Positions 46,725 through 55,138 of a stretch of DNA of 64,000 nucleotides are shown here, piece after piece (positions within the stretch are counted from its first letter, which is position 1; the number at the start of each line of letters is the position of its first letter). Origin of the DNA: Sphingomonas immobilis. Lineage in GTDB: Bacteria; Pseudomonadota; Alphaproteobacteria; Sphingomonadales; Sphingomonadaceae. The position numbers were made by a program, and so were the translations under genes. Under the pieces are notes generated by a model. That model saw nothing but the letters and a program-made list of their open reading frames with translations. It was not told the origin of the DNA and did not search any database. The stretch lies in NCBI RefSeq assembly GCF_030580995.1, contig NZ_JAUQSZ010000004.1:222495-286494 (forward strand). Direction: 5' to 3'.

Positions 46725-46883
46725 TCAGCCGGGCTGGGCGTCGAAATCGCCTTCCTCGATCGGCAGGTCGATCGCCTTCGCCTCGTCCGCATCGGCATCG
46801 GGCGGCGTCTCCGCCTGATCTTCGCTCAACACCGGCGCGCGGCCATCCTCGGTCAGCGCGTCGGGATCCTTGGGGTCGGCCAT
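46725..46883 (-). CDS. Small acidic protein, 52 residues
   Basis: A short reading frame begins MADPKDPDALTEDGRAPV and ends in GDFDAQPG. A strong AGAGGAGAG box lies six bases before the ATG, and its codon usage resembles the neighbouring genes. It is highly acidic (Asp/Glu rich), lacks Cys and aromatic residues except one Phe, and is probably disordered. It lies 50 bases downstream of the AtuA-family gene on the same strand and is convergent with the CoA-transferase. No function recognised. Confidence 0.6.
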   Translation of the reverse strand: MADPKDPDALTEDGRAPVLSEDQAETPPDADADEAKAIDLPIEEGDFDAQPG

Positions 46884-46933
46884 CGCATCTCTCCTCTGGC
46901 GGAGTCAGCGCGCGAGCGCGGGCGCGGTTCCCT

Positions 46934-48715
46934 TCACAGCGGGGCGGGCATCGTCACTTCGAAATCGAGCAACTGCTGCGCCTTGCCCTTGGCAAGCGGA
47001 TCGAGCCGCAGGCTGGCGAACTGCCCGCCGCCGAGCGCATCGAGGAAATGCAGGTTGAGCGCGTCCATCCCCGGCACGTCGTAGCGGTTGACGGCGGGGT
47101 TGCGCGCGCCTTCGAACTCGTGCGCGAAGAAGGCGCGCATCGCCTCTTCCGTCAGAGCAGCGCGGATATAGGGCAGATACTCGGGCCGGCGCGCGATGAC
47201 GCCGATGTTGAACGCATCGCCCTTGTCGCCCGAGCGGGCCCAGGCGAGCTCGATCAGCGGCACGGTGCGCGTCGCGGCGGGCGGCGCGGGCGCATCGGGC
47301 GCGGCCGGGCGCACGATCATCGCCGGATCGAAGCGCGCCGGCGGGGCAGGGGTGGCGACCGTTTCGGTGGTGTCGAGCGTCACCGTCACAGACACCGCCT
47401 CGCGGTCGATCAGGCAGGAAAAGACGCGCATCACCGGCGTCACCTGCCCGCGCCCGCCGAACCAGCCGGTCGTGCCGACCGACATCGACGTGGTCGGCGA
47501 ATCGAACTCGCGCAGAAAATATTTGAAGGCGCGGGTGTCGTCATGCTCGACCGCGATCTTGCAGACCACTTCGCGCGTCGCCTGCGCGCGGGCATTGGCA
47601 CCGTAGCTCGATTCGGCGCCGATGATCTCGATCCTTTTGGCGCGGAACGGCCCGAGGTTGCGGTCGCGCAGCATCTCCTCGACGCGGGTGACGACCGCCT
47701 CACCCTGCTGCTGCGCCTTCCGTGCGGCGTCGCGGCCGACGACGGGCATGAAGGCGAGGCAGCGCTCGCCGTCCTGGTGCGTGATCGACACCTTGTAGCT
47801 GCCGCTCGGTGGATAGCCGATCGCGCCCGCCACGCGCACGCGGTTCGTGCCGATCTCCTCGATCGTCACCTGCGTGAAATCGCACACCACGTCGGGCAGC
47901 ATATAGGCCTGCGGATCGCCGACCTCGTAGAGCGTCTGCTCGGCGACGACCCCGCGCGAGACGAGGCCGCCGGTGCCCTCGGGCTTGGTGACGACGAAGC
48001 TGCCGTCGGCCGAACATTCCACAATCGGATAGCCGATATGCGCCCAGTCGGGCACGTCCTCCCAATCGGTGAACAGCCCGCCCGACCCTTGCGCGCCGCA
48101 CTCGACGATATGCCCGGCGAGCGACCCGGCCGAGAGCAGGTCGTACTGCTCGGGCGACCAGCCGAATTCGTGCATCAGGATGCCGAGCGTCAGCGCCGAA
48201 TCGACCGCGCGGCCGGTGATGACGAGATCGGCACCCATCGCCAGCGCCTTCGCGATCGGCGTCGCGCCGAGATAGGCGTTGGCGGTGACGATCTGATCGT
48301 GCGGGGGGAAGGGCGTGCCGGTGTAGAGTTCGGTCTGGGCGGAGAGTTCGTCGAGCCGCCCCAGCATGTCGTCGCCCTCGACGATCGCGATTTTGAACGA
48401 GAGGCCGGCGTCGGCAGCGATCTTGGCAAGCCGCGCGGCGCACGCTTGCGGGTTCACGCCGCCCGCGTTGGTGACGATCTTCGTGCCCGTCTCCTTCAGC
48501 GCGCGCAGATTGTCCTTCCAGACCCATTCGGTGAAATCCGCGGCATAGCCGAGATCGGCGCGGTGGCGCTTCATGTTGCCGAGCACGGACATCGTCGCTT
48601 CGGCAAGGTAATCGAGGATCAGATAATCGACGCCGCCTGCGATCAATTGCGCGGGCGCGACCGAGGAGTCGCCGTAAAAGCCGCACGCGCCGCCGATCCG
48701 CACTGTCTTCGTCAT
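46934..48715 (-). CDS. AtuA family protein (acyclic terpene utilisation, DUF1446)
   Basis: This 593-residue cytoplasmic protein belongs to the AtuA family. The N-terminal DUF1446 domain has IGGACGFYGDSSVAP, ITGRAVDSALTLG and SAGSLAGHIVECGAQGSGG. The C-terminal AtuA-like domain of about 100 residues carries LAWARSGDKGDAFNIG. In Pseudomonas, AtuA is required for citronellol and geraniol use and goes with geranyl-CoA carboxylase, but its reaction is undefined. No biotin carboxylase genes are in the window, so the role here must differ or be completed elsewhere. GGAGAGGATT precedes the ATG. Confidence 0.88.
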   Translation of the reverse strand: MTKTVRIGGACGFYGDSSVAPAQLIAGGVDYLILDYLAEATMSVLGNMKRHRADLGYAADFTEWVWKDNLRALKETGTKIVTNAGGVNPQACAARLAKIAADAGLSFKIAIVEGDDMLGRLDELSAQTELYTGTPFPPHDQIVTANAYLGATPIAKALAMGADLVITGRAVDSALTLGILMHEFGWSPEQYDLLSAGSLAGHIVECGAQGSGGLFTDWEDVPDWAHIGYPIVECSADGSFVVTKPEGTGGLVSRGVVAEQTLYEVGDPQAYMLPDVVCDFTQVTIEEIGTNRVRVAGAIGYPPSGSYKVSITHQDGERCLAFMPVVGRDAARKAQQQGEAVVTRVEEMLRDRNLGPFRAKRIEIIGAESSYGANARAQATREVVCKIAVEHDDTRAFKYFLREFDSPTTSMSVGTTGWFGGRGQVTPVMRVFSCLIDREAVSVTVTLDTTETVATPAPPARFDPAMIVRPAAPDAPAPPAATRTVPLIELAWARSGDKGDAFNIGVIARRPEYLPYIRAALTEEAMRAFFAHEFEGARNPAVNRYDVPGMDALNLHFLDALGGGQFASLRLDPLAKGKAQQLLDFEVTMPAPL

Positions 48716-48757
48716 ATCTAGGAATCCTCTCCCGGCCGCCTTACCGCGCATCTATTC

Positions 48758-48773
48758 ACTTGGTAAACCAGGT
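48758..48773. promoter_or_regulatory. Candidate operator, copy E
   Basis: ACTTGGTAAACCAGGT is a near-perfect palindrome (arms ACTTGGT and ACCAGGT around AA), in the gap between the divergent AtuA and amidohydrolase genes. The right half is identical to that of the site at 11792-11807. TTGGT/ACCA arms are typical of GntR/FadR-family sites, and a FadR-type gene lies 10 kb to the right. Confidence 0.45.
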
Positions 48774-48816
48774 TGCCGAGGATATCGATCGTGCAAACGA
48801 CAAGAGGATGCGGGTA

Positions 48817-50547
48817 ATGGCGGATTTCGATCTCATCATTCGCGGCGGCACCGTTCACGACGGGGAGGGCGGCGCGGCGCGCATCGCCGATGTCGCCATC
48901 AAGCATGGGCTGATCGCGGCGATCGGCGCGGTCTCCGGCACCGCCGCCGAGGAGATCGACGCGACCGGCAAGATCGTCACGCCCGGCTTCATCGACGTCC
49001 ACACGCATTACGACGGCCAGGCGATGTGGGAGAACCGCATGGCGCCGTCGTCGGGCCACGGCGTGACGAGCGTGGTGATGGGCAATTGCGGCGTCGGCTT
49101 CGCGCCGTGCCGACCGGGCGAACGCGACATGCTGGTCGCGGTGATGGAAGGCGTCGAGGACGTGCCCGAGGTGGTGATGACCGAAGGGCTGCCGTGGAAC
49201 TGGGAGACGTTCCCCGAGTATCTCGACGCGCTCGGCGAACGATCGTTCGACATCGACGTGGCGGCGCAGCTCCCGCACTCCGCCCTGCGCGTCTATGTGA
49301 TGGGCGAACGCGCGGCGAGCCACGAGCCGCCGACCGCCGACGATCTCGCGCAGATGCGCGCGCTGACCGCCGAGGCGATCCGCGCCGGCGCGATCGGCGT
49401 CACCACGTCGCGCAACATGATGCACCGCACGAAGGCGGGCGATCTCGCGCCGAGCCTGTTCTCCGAAGAGGACGAGCTGCGCGCGCTGGCGGGCGGCCTG
49501 CACGATGCCGATGCCGGCGTGCTGCAGATCATCCCGCGCGTGATGGGCGATGCGGGCGATGAGATCGGCCTGATCCGGCGTCTCGCCGAAAGCGCGGGGC
49601 GGCCCACTTCCTATTCGCTGCTGCAGATGCCCGCCGGGCCGGAGGATGCGTGGCAGGTCTATCTGCGCGGCACCGCCGATGCCAATGCCGCGGGCGTGCC
49701 GATCCGCGCGCAGGTCGCGCCGCGCCCCGTCGGCATGTTCTACGGGCTCGATCTCAGCTTCCACCCCTTCTCGCTCCACCCGAGCTTCCGCGCGCTCAAC
49801 GGCCTCACGCTCCCCGAAAAGGTCGCCGCGATGCGCGATCCGGCTTTCCGGGAAAGGTTGCTGGCGGAGGTGGCAGAGGATACCAATCCGGTCTCGCTCA
49901 AGACCGTCCACGCCGCGCGCTACGGCTATGAGATGGGCGACGAGGCGATCTACGATCCGCCGCTCGACCAGCGGCTCGACAAGCGCGCGGCGGCGGCGGG
50001 CGTGTCGTTCGAGGCGTTCGCTTACGACCTGCTGATGCAGAACGAGGGCCGCACCTTGATCTATCAGCCCGGTGCCAATTACCGCGACGGCAATTACGAC
50101 GCCGTGCGCGCGATGCTCGATGACGACAATACGATCGTCGGGCTTGCCGATGGCGGCGCGCATTACGGCATGATCTGCGATGCGAGCTTCCCGACCTATT
50201 ACCTGCAATATTGGGCGCGCGACGTGGCGGCGGCGCAGCGCATTCCGCTCGCCAAGGCGGTCGCGGCGCTGACCAGCGCCGCCGCCGACACCGTCGGCCT
50301 CTCCGATCGCGGCCGGTTGCGGCCGGGCTACAAGGCCGATCTCAACGTCATCGACTTCGACGCGCTCAAGCTCCACGTGCCGTCGGTGACGCACGATCTC
50401 CCCGCCGGCGGCAGGCGGTTGCGCCAGATCGCCGATGGCTATGCCGCGACGATCGTCTCCGGCGTCGTCACCTACCGCGACGGCGCGCCGACCGGGGCGC
50501 TGCCCGGCCGGCTCGTCCGCCCGCAAAACGTGAAGGAAGTCGCATGA
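48817..50547 (+). CDS. Amidohydrolase, N-acyl-D-amino-acid deacylase-like
   Basis: This 576-residue metal-dependent hydrolase of the amidohydrolase 3 group has ITPGFIDVHTHYDGQ-type metal ligands His62 and His64. VVMGNCGVGFAP carries Cys91, the Zn-bridging residue of D-aminoacylases. GLADGGAHYGMICD and GRLRPGYKADLNVID lie in the C-terminal beta domain. It may act on a cyclic amide, ester or lactone rather than an amino acid, given its neighbours. AAGAGGA precedes the ATG. It starts a five-gene operon and overlaps the next start (ATGA). Confidence 0.88.
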   Translation: MADFDLIIRGGTVHDGEGGAARIADVAIKHGLIAAIGAVSGTAAEEIDATGKIVTPGFIDVHTHYDGQAMWENRMAPSSGHGVTSVVMGNCGVGFAPCRPGERDMLVAVMEGVEDVPEVVMTEGLPWNWETFPEYLDALGERSFDIDVAAQLPHSALRVYVMGERAASHEPPTADDLAQMRALTAEAIRAGAIGVTTSRNMMHRTKAGDLAPSLFSEEDELRALAGGLHDADAGVLQIIPRVMGDAGDEIGLIRRLAESAGRPTSYSLLQMPAGPEDAWQVYLRGTADANAAGVPIRAQVAPRPVGMFYGLDLSFHPFSLHPSFRALNGLTLPEKVAAMRDPAFRERLLAEVAEDTNPVSLKTVHAARYGYEMGDEAIYDPPLDQRLDKRAAAAGVSFEAFAYDLLMQNEGRTLIYQPGANYRDGNYDAVRAMLDDDNTIVGLADGGAHYGMICDASFPTYYLQYWARDVAAAQRIPLAKAVAALTSAAADTVGLSDRGRLRPGYKADLNVIDFDALKLHVPSVTHDLPAGGRRLRQIADGYAATIVSGVVTYRDGAPTGALPGRLVRPQNVKEVA

Positions 50548-50954
50548 ACGCCCCGATCCGCATCCTGCCCGAACTGACGCCCGAGAATACGCCCTTCTGG
50601 ACGGGCGGGGAACGCGGCGAGCTGATGATCGCGCATTGCGACGCCTGCGATCACGCGATTCACCCGCCTGAGCTGATCTGCCCCGTCTGCCTGTCGCGCA
50701 GCGTCACGCCGCGCGCGGCGGCGGGGACGGGGGTGATCCACAGCTACACCGTCAATTACCAGCCGTGGCTGCCCAATCTGCAGGTGCCCTACGCGCTCGC
50801 GGTGGTCGATCTCGACGGCGAGCCGGGCGTGCGGCTGACCGCGCAGATGCAGGGCATCGACCCGGAGAGCGTCGCGATCGGGCAGAAGGTGCGCGTCGCC
50901 TTCGTCCAGGTCGAGGATGTCTGGATTCCCGAATTCCACCGCATCGACGGTTGA
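50544..50954 (+). CDS. DUF35 / OB-fold Zn-ribbon acyl-CoA-associated protein
   Basis: This 136-residue protein has a rubredoxin-like Zn ribbon with Cys32, Cys35, Cys46 and Cys49 (CDAC...CPVC). An OB-fold follows, with GVIHSYTVNYQPWLP and PYALAVVDLDGEPGVRL. DUF35 proteins bind acyl-CoA and serve as partners of SCP-x-like thiolases or aldolases (Ltp2) or of MaoC hydratases. The only such thiolase in view is at the right edge of the window. The start overlaps the amidohydrolase stop. Confidence 0.9.
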   Translation: MNAPIRILPELTPENTPFWTGGERGELMIAHCDACDHAIHPPELICPVCLSRSVTPRAAAGTGVIHSYTVNYQPWLPNLQVPYALAVVDLDGEPGVRLTAQMQGIDPESVAIGQKVRVAFVQVEDVWIPEFHRIDG

Positions 50955-50973
50955 GTTGAACCCAGGAGTTTTC

Positions 50974-51768
50974 GTGAACGACTATGAGGATATTACGGTC
51001 GGCCGTGCCGGACCGATCGGCACGCTGACGCTTGCCCGTCCCGAGAAGGGCAACACCTTGCGCCCGCAGACGCTGGCGGAAATCTGCCGCGGGATGGACG
51101 AATTGATCGCCGATGCCGGGGTGAAGGCGATCGTCTTTGCCGCCGACGGCAAGCATTTCTGCGCGGGCGCCGATTTCGCCTTTCTCGACGATCTGACGCA
51201 AATGCCCGCGAGCGACATCAAGGCGCAGATCTATGCCCATTTCCAGGGCGCGGCGAAGCGCATCTACACCTGCCCCAAGCCGACGGTGGCGCTGGTGCAG
51301 GGTGCCGCCGTCACGGTCGGCTGCGAACTTGCGCTCGCCTGCGATTTCCGCATCGTGGCGGAGAATGCATTCTTCCAGGAAAGCTGGATCAAGCTCGGCA
51401 TCATGCCGCCGCTCGGCGGGCTGTTCCTGCTGCCGCGGCTGATCGGGCTCGGCCGCGCATCGCAGATGGTGCTGCTCGGGCAGGCGGTGAAGGCGGCCGA
51501 GGCGGAGCGGATCGGCCTGGCGGGCGAGATCGTCGCGGCCGATGCGCTGGCGGAGCGTGGCGCGGCGTTCGCGGGCGAACTCGCCGCGATCGCGCCGCTC
51601 GCCTATGCCTCGGTGAAGGAGGCGCTGCACCGCGGACTCGAAACCTCGATGGAGGCGGAATGGTCGGCGAACGTGCTCAACCAGGCGATCCTGCTCGGCA
51701 CCGAGGATTTCCGGGAAGGGCTCGCGGCGGTGAAGGCCAAGCGCGCGCCGGTGTTCGCGGGGCGCTGA
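50974..51768 (+). CDS. Enoyl-CoA hydratase/isomerase family protein
   Basis: This 264-residue crotonase-fold enzyme has KHFCAGADFAFLDD and VQGAAVTVGCELALACD, keeping the first catalytic Glu; ESWIKLGIMPPLGG replaces the usual second Glu region. A GTG start follows CCAGGAG. It is third in the operon, two bases before a second hydratase gene, so the two may handle successive or alternative steps. Confidence 0.9.
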   Translation: MNDYEDITVGRAGPIGTLTLARPEKGNTLRPQTLAEICRGMDELIADAGVKAIVFAADGKHFCAGADFAFLDDLTQMPASDIKAQIYAHFQGAAKRIYTCPKPTVALVQGAAVTVGCELALACDFRIVAENAFFQESWIKLGIMPPLGGLFLLPRLIGLGRASQMVLLGQAVKAAEAERIGLAGEIVAADALAERGAAFAGELAAIAPLAYASVKEALHRGLETSMEAEWSANVLNQAILLGTEDFREGLAAVKAKRAPVFAGR

Positions 51769-51770
51769 CG

Positions 51771-52508
51771 ATGGCGGACCTGACGCAATTCTCGATAACC
51801 GATGGCCTCGCGCGGATCACGCTCGACCGGCCCGAGAAGCTCAACGCGATCAGCCTCGCGAGCTTTCGCGAGATCGACGCGCATCTCGACCGCATCACGC
51901 CCGACACGGTCGGCTGCGTGCTGCTCGATGCGGCGGGGCGGAGCTTCTGCGCCGGGCACGATCTCGACGATATCGCCGGCGGGTCGGAGGACAATGCCGC
52001 CGGCCGCTTCGAGACGGGCGTGATCGAACGGCTGGCGACGCTGCCGATGCCGGTGGTCGCGGCGGTGCAGGGGCATTGCATGACGGGCGGGCTGGAGCTG
52101 GTGCTCGCCGCCGACATCATCATCGCTGGCGAAGGCGCGAAATTCGCCGACACCCATGCGAAATGGGATCTCGTGCCGATCTGGGGCCTCTCGCAACGCC
52201 TGCCGCGCCGCATCGGCCCGGCGCGCGCCGACGAGATGATGTATGCCTCGCGCACTTATTCGGGGGCGGAGGCCGCCGCGATGGGGCTGGCGAACCTGTG
52301 CGTGGCCGACGATGCGCTGGCGGCGGAGGCGGAGCGGATGTGCGCCGATATCCTCGCCAACAGCTGGCGCGCGACGCGCGCGATGAAGGCGCTGCGCCGC
52401 GAGACCGACGGCATGACGCTGACCGGCGGCATCGCCTGGGAAATGCACCACACCGCCGGGCGCGGCCCGGAAATGGCCGATCGGCTCGCGCGGCTGCGCA
52501 GGAAATAA
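51771..52508 (+). CDS. Enoyl-CoA hydratase/isomerase family protein
   Basis: This 245-residue crotonase-fold enzyme has RSFCAGHDLDDIAGG and VQGHCMTGGLELVLAAD with the first Glu kept. FADTHAKWDLVPIWGLSQRL has His at the second Glu position, the same substitution as in the enzyme at 7381-8160. It is tightly packed behind another hydratase gene and before the NAD-dependent reductase. Confidence 0.9.
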   Translation: MADLTQFSITDGLARITLDRPEKLNAISLASFREIDAHLDRITPDTVGCVLLDAAGRSFCAGHDLDDIAGGSEDNAAGRFETGVIERLATLPMPVVAAVQGHCMTGGLELVLAADIIIAGEGAKFADTHAKWDLVPIWGLSQRLPRRIGPARADEMMYASRTYSGAEAAAMGLANLCVADDALAAEAERMCADILANSWRATRAMKALRRETDGMTLTGGIAWEMHHTAGRGPEMADRLARLRRK

Positions 52509-52521
52509 AGGAAGCAAGACC

Positions 52522-53433
52522 ATGAAGATTTTCGTGATCGGCGGCACCGGCCTGATCGGTGGACATGCGGCGCGCGCGATGGCCGCGGCGGGGCACGAGG
52601 TGTCGAGCCTCGCGCGCTCCGATGCGTCGGAGGAGAAGCTGAAGGCGACCGGGATCGCGCCGATCCGCGGCGATGCCGAGGACCGCGACGCGCTTGCCCG
52701 CGGCATTGCGGATGCCGAGACGGTGGTGTTCGCCCCCTCGATGGGCGATGCCGAGACGGCGGTGGTCGACTGGATGCTCGATCACATGAGCGCGAGCGGC
52801 AAGTCGCTGATCTTCTGTTCTGGCACTGGCGTGCTGGGCCAGCGCACCGGCGGCGCGTGGAGCGAGGATACGTTCGCCGAAACCGACGAGTTCGTGCCGC
52901 AACGCGCGATCTCGACGCGCTGGGCGCTGGAAGGGCGCGTCCGCTCGGCCGCCGCCAAGGGCCTGAAGCGCGGCATCGTGGTGCGTCCGCCGGCGGTGTG
53001 GACGCACGATCAGCCCCATGCGCTCGTCACCGACGTGCTCGGCTCGGTGCGCAAGACGGGTGCCGCCTGCTACATCGGCGAAGGCCTCAATATGTATACC
53101 CACATCCACGGCGAGGATCTGGGCGAGGCCTTCCGCCACGTCGCCGAGGCCGGCCAGGACCGCGCGGTCTATCACGCCGTCGCCGGTGAAGTGCCCAACC
53201 GCTGGATCGCCGAGACGGTGGCGCGGCTGACGGGCGCGCCGACGCGCAGCATCACGATGGACGAGGCGATCGCCTTGTGGGGCAAGTTCGCGACGCTGAT
53301 CGTGTTCGGCGTGTCGAGCCGGTCGCGCAGCCCGCGCACGCGGCGCGAGTTCGGCTGGTCGCCGAAGCACACCGACATGCTGGCGGCGGCCGAACAGTCG
53401 ATCAAGCAACTGCTCGCGGCCGATCCGCTCTAG
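52522..53433 (+). CDS. NAD(P)-dependent epimerase/reductase (atypical SDR)
   Basis: This 303-residue Rossmann protein starts MKIFVIGGTGLIGGHAARAM, a dinucleotide-binding site of the extended or atypical SDR type. FCSGTGVLGQRTGGAW lies at the expected Ser position. ISTRWALEGR stands where YxxxK would be, so the standard Tyr is absent (TRWALE). It may be an NmrA-like binder or an atypical reductase. It is the last gene of the amidohydrolase operon, convergent with the CoA ligase seven bases away. Confidence 0.78.
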   Translation: MKIFVIGGTGLIGGHAARAMAAAGHEVSSLARSDASEEKLKATGIAPIRGDAEDRDALARGIADAETVVFAPSMGDAETAVVDWMLDHMSASGKSLIFCSGTGVLGQRTGGAWSEDTFAETDEFVPQRAISTRWALEGRVRSAAAKGLKRGIVVRPPAVWTHDQPHALVTDVLGSVRKTGAACYIGEGLNMYTHIHGEDLGEAFRHVAEAGQDRAVYHAVAGEVPNRWIAETVARLTGAPTRSITMDEAIALWGKFATLIVFGVSSRSRSPRTRREFGWSPKHTDMLAAAEQSIKQLLAADPL

Positions 53434-53440
53434 GGCGCGC

Positions 53441-55054
53441 TCACCCCAGTTCCTCGATCATCCGCGCGGCGGCGCGGCGATCGAGCTTGTTGGTGCCGGT
53501 CGCGGGGGCGGCGGCGGCGATGACGAGCTTGCGCGGCACCTTGTAGGACGACAGCAGCGGTTTCGCGGCGGCCAGCACCGCATCGCGTTCCAGCGTGACG
53601 TCGGCGTGCGGCACCAGCAGCGCGCCGACCACCTGCCCGCGCACCGGATCGGCGATGCCGAGGACATGCGCCTCCGCGACGCCGGGCAGGGTGAGCAGCG
53701 CCGCCTCGACCTCGGCGGGCGCGACATTGGCGCCGGCGGTCTTGATCATCGCGTCGCGCCGGCCGTGGAAGAACAGGTGCGCGTCGCGGATCGAGCAGAT
53801 GTCGCCGGTCGCGAACCAGCCGTCGGCATCGAACGTATCGGTCCGCTCGCGCCCGGCATAGCCGAGCATCAGCGTGTCGCCGCGCACGTGCAGCTCGCCC
53901 GGCTCGCCCTCACCGAGCAGTTCGCCGGTTTCGGGATCGACGATGCGATGCTCCATGCCGGGCGCGAGCAGCCCCATCGCGCCGCGATGATCGTCGTCGA
54001 TCTCGGCCATCGCCAGGCTGTGCGGGCCCGAGGTTTCGGTCATCCCCATCGCCCAGCCAAAGCCGTTGGGATTGCGCTGGTGCCGCTCGGGCGGGATCAT
54101 GTCCAGCACGGTGCCGATGCGCATCGCGCTCCAGTCGCGGCCCGCGAAGCTCGGGTCTTCGGCGATCTGGCGCGCCATGTGCGGCCAGACCTGCAGCGTG
54201 GTGCAGCGCTCGCGCTCGATCACGTCGAGCAGCGCCGCGCCGCTCCTCGCCGAGCTGACCAGCGCGCCGCCAACCTGCATCAGCGTCATCAGCGAGGTGA
54301 CGAGCCCGCCGACCCAGAACATCGGCGAGGCCCCGAACAGCCGGTCGCCATCGCGATACGGCATCGACGCCGCCCAGCGCCGCGACGATCGCATGAAGGT
54401 GCCGTGGCTGTGGATCACGCCCTTGGGCTCCGACGTCGAGCCCGAAGTGTAGATGATCGTCAGCATGTCGGCGGGCGTGACCAGCGCCTCCGCCGCGGTG
54501 ACGCAGGCCGCTGCCGCTGGCGGCGCGGGCGATTCGACGATCGTCGTCGCCCATGCCGCCGTCCCGTGCCAGAGCCAGATCGCGCGCAGATGCGGCACCT
54601 CGGGCTGCGCGATCGCGGGGCCGCGCGCGCCGTCGCCCAGCATCGCGCTTATCCGCGCGAGGAAATCCGTGCCGAGATACGCATCGGTCGCGATCAGCAG
54701 CGCGAACCCGGCGCTGCGGCTGATGCGCGCCAGTTCGGGCGGGCTCGACAATGTGCTGACCGGAATCGGGACCGCGCCGATCCGCGCCAGTGCGAAAAAG
54801 CTCACCACGAACGCCGCACCGTTCGGCAGCAGCAGCCCCACGCGCGTGCCCCGCCCGACGCCGGCCGCGAGCAGGTGCGCCGCGAACGCCGCCGATCGCG
54901 TGTCGAGTTCGGCATAGGTCAGCCGCTCGTCGTCGATCACCAGCACGTCGCGCTGCCCGTGCGTCGCTGCGCCCCAGGCGAGCAGGGCGGGCACCGTCGC
55001 CGCGACGGGCGCGGTCTTGCTCCAGTCCAGATGTGCGGGTGCTTGCACCGCCAT
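53441..55054 (-). CDS. AMP-dependent acyl-CoA synthetase
   Basis: This 537-residue adenylate-forming ligase has YTSGSTSEPKG at 202-212, MGMTETSGPHS as the A5 motif and WFATGDICS. GRRDAMIKTAGANVAPAEVE forms the hinge region and TNKLDR the C-terminal Lys. It forms a CoA thioester from a free acid. It is divergent from the ACAD10/11-like gene across 84 bases, suggesting that it makes the substrate for that pair, as LvaE does for LvaA/LvaC in levulinate degradation (inference). Confidence 0.92.
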   Translation of the reverse strand: MAVQAPAHLDWSKTAPVAATVPALLAWGAATHGQRDVLVIDDERLTYAELDTRSAAFAAHLLAAGVGRGTRVGLLLPNGAAFVVSFFALARIGAVPIPVSTLSSPPELARISRSAGFALLIATDAYLGTDFLARISAMLGDGARGPAIAQPEVPHLRAIWLWHGTAAWATTIVESPAPPAAAACVTAAEALVTPADMLTIIYTSGSTSEPKGVIHSHGTFMRSSRRWAASMPYRDGDRLFGASPMFWVGGLVTSLMTLMQVGGALVSSARSGAALLDVIERERCTTLQVWPHMARQIAEDPSFAGRDWSAMRIGTVLDMIPPERHQRNPNGFGWAMGMTETSGPHSLAMAEIDDDHRGAMGLLAPGMEHRIVDPETGELLGEGEPGELHVRGDTLMLGYAGRERTDTFDADGWFATGDICSIRDAHLFFHGRRDAMIKTAGANVAPAEVEAALLTLPGVAEAHVLGIADPVRGQVVGALLVPHADVTLERDAVLAAAKPLLSSYKVPRKLVIAAAAPATGTNKLDRRAAARMIEELG

Positions 55055-55138
55055 AACCTCTCCTCATCTTTTCACGCGACGTTGACACGGAAGCCCGGTG
55101 CGAACAACGGAACATTGAAATCGGTAAGAGGATGACAG

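Noticed and set aside
48708..48728. TATCTAGG at the AtuA start as another copy of the shared motif
   Set aside because: It coincides with the start codon and ribosome-binding region and lacks the TAAGT half.
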